64,000 nt of DNA from assembly GCA_020632955.1 (NCBI GenBank), contig JACKEO010000005.1, positions 62,001 through 126,000 on the forward strand, read 5' to 3'. The DNA comes from Alphaproteobacteria bacterium (GTDB lineage Bacteria > Myxococcota_A > UBA796 > GCA-2862545). Each line of letters begins with the position of its first letter. Positions within the stretch are counted from its first letter, which is position 1. Both the position numbers and the translations under genes were made by a program. This document shows positions 63,179 through 64,000 of this stretch, piece by piece. Under the pieces are notes generated by a model that was not told the DNA's origin, searched no databases, and was given only the letters and a program-made list of their open reading frames with translations.

Positions 63179-64000
63179 CGTCGACCCCGATCGCCGCGCC
63201 GGCGGCCACCATCGCGGCCACGAGCGAGCCCTCGGCGCCCGGGTCGGACTCCGTGAGCAGCAGGGTCCACAGGGTGCCGTAGGGGGTGGCGAGGTCGGCC
63301 TCGGTGGGGTCGTCGGGGCTCCAGGTGGCGGGCACCTCGGGCAGGGCGTCCCCGGGCAGGGCATCGTAGGCTGCGGCCACCCGGGCGAAGCCGTCGCGCA
63401 CGGCGCCGTCGAGGGCGTCGCCGTCGGGGGTGGACAGGATCCACGGCGAGAAGGCCTCGTAGATGTCGAGGCCGCCGGCCAGGTTGGCCCGCATGTCGGC
63501 GAGGGTGTGGCGGGCGTACCGGGACTCGGCCTCGCCGGTGGCGCCGAGCGCGATCTTCTCGGTCTGCTCGGCCATGGAGCCCACCACACCGCCGTAGGCG
63601 GCCGCCGCGTCCAGGGCGAGCGGTTCGAAGGCGTCGCGCATCGCGTGCGTGTCGTCCACGAGGCGCTGGACGAGGCCGTCGCGGAAGCTGCCGGCCTGGG
63701 TGGCGTCGGCCGGGAAGGCGGCCGCCACGTACCCGGTGAGCGTGGACTCGAAGGCCTCCACCTCGGCGGGGATGGCGTCGGCCCACAGGATGCGCTCGAT
63801 CGCGTGCACGCCGGTGACGCCCTCGCCGTCGAAGAGGTCGGGGTCGGCCCCCTCCGCGAGGAAGCCGTCGTAGCGCTCGTCGGTGGAGGCATCGAGGTCG
63901 GGGAAGAGCTCGGCGATGGCGCCCTCCACGCGCTCGTAGGCGGTGCGGGCGTCCTTCCAGGCGGCGCGCATCGCGTCGAGGGCGGCCGCGTCGGCGCTCG
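63168..64000 (-). CDS. Imelysin-family (M75) protein, partial
   Basis: The C-terminal 277 residues of an imelysin-like protein; the 5' end lies beyond base 64000. The family GxHxIE metal-binding signature is GVHAIERILW. The long alpha-helical repeats (two four-helix bundles) and the final GVDVAL are as in EfeO/imelysin proteins. These are periplasmic iron- or haem-related factors, often with di-haem peroxidases. The stop at 63168 overlaps the P460-like gene start. Confidence 0.85.
   Translation of the reverse strand, partial: SADAAALDAMRAAWKDARTAYERVEGAIAELFPDLDASTDERYDGFLAEGADPDLFDGEGVTGVHAIERILWADAIPAEVEAFESTLTGYVAAAFPADATQAGSFRDGLVQRLVDDTHAMRDAFEPLALDAAAAYGGVVGSMAEQTEKIALGATGEAESRYARHTLADMRANLAGGLDIYEAFSPWILSTPDGDALDGAVRDGFARVAAAYDALPGDALPEVPATWSPDDPTEADLATPYGTLWTLLLTESDPGAEGSLVAAMVAAGAAIGVDVAL

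Overview
The window is a very GC-rich bacterial chromosome segment, gene-dense and with frequent GTG starts. It most likely comes from a myxobacterium-like member of the Myxococcota (former Deltaproteobacteria). Three exported proteins end in a MYXO-CTERM-type tail (Cys, hydrophobic stretch, Arg cluster). About fifteen of some 49 genes encode lipoproteins, many with low-complexity Asp-Thr or Gly-Asp-Ser linkers. MopE-type metal-binding repeats, thrombospondin type-3 repeats, Imm11 and several Hanks-type kinases are also present. The species cannot be named from the sequence. No rRNA, tRNA, CRISPR array, IS element or phage gene was seen.

Layout. 1-4009: a partial class I ribonucleotide reductase alpha gene behind a tandem NrdR-box promoter, a fatty-acid desaturase, and a two-gene unit of a PD-(D/E)XK-like protein plus an unknown partner. 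4180-9969: a large MopE-repeat MYXO-CTERM protein, a DUF808 membrane protein and a 5'-nucleotidase-type lipoprotein. 10211-12576: a divergent ATP-type PEP carboxykinase coupled to a class I glutamine amidotransferase. 12580-16594: a kinase-NACHT-membrane fusion behind a von Willebrand A lipoprotein. 16691-21532: CapA-like and S12 serine hydrolase genes, glutathione peroxidase, and M61 peptidase. 21583-25762: a calmodulin-sized EF-hand protein, a hotdog thioesterase, a disordered repeat protein, a radical-SAM-like/glycosyltransferase fusion, and Imm11. 25899-27493: PlsY and an exported protein. 27517-44760: an envelope-protein block (OmpA/TSP3, DUF4398-like, two paralogous MYXO-CTERM proteins, MopE proteins with FG-GAP or RCC1-like tails, a PPC-like repeat lipoprotein, an SGNH hydrolase) with one kinase and one pseudokinase. 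44822-52879: short-chain dehydrogenase, RetSat-like oxidoreductase, sugar nucleotidyltransferase, a second PPC-like lipoprotein and a TlpA-like thioredoxin. 52953-64000: a membrane NUDIX-HAD fusion, AsmA-like protein, GuaA, an MDR oxidoreductase, RpoN, two lipoproteins, and a cytochrome P460-like/imelysin pair cut by the window end.

How the genes work together. Housekeeping genes (nrdA, pckA, plsY, guaA, rpoN) are interspersed with a large exported calcium- or metal-binding set, suggesting a heavily decorated outer surface. Several pairs have 4-bp GTGA or ATGA overlaps, which indicates translational coupling (3320/3323, 11869/11872, 17947/17950, 28764/28767). The clearest regulatory signals are the NrdR boxes and a consensus sigma-54 promoter in front of rpoN itself, which predicts autoregulation. 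The least conventional proteins are the kinase-NACHT fusion, the NUDIX-HAD membrane fusion, the radical-SAM-like/glycosyltransferase fusion and the calmodulin-like protein.
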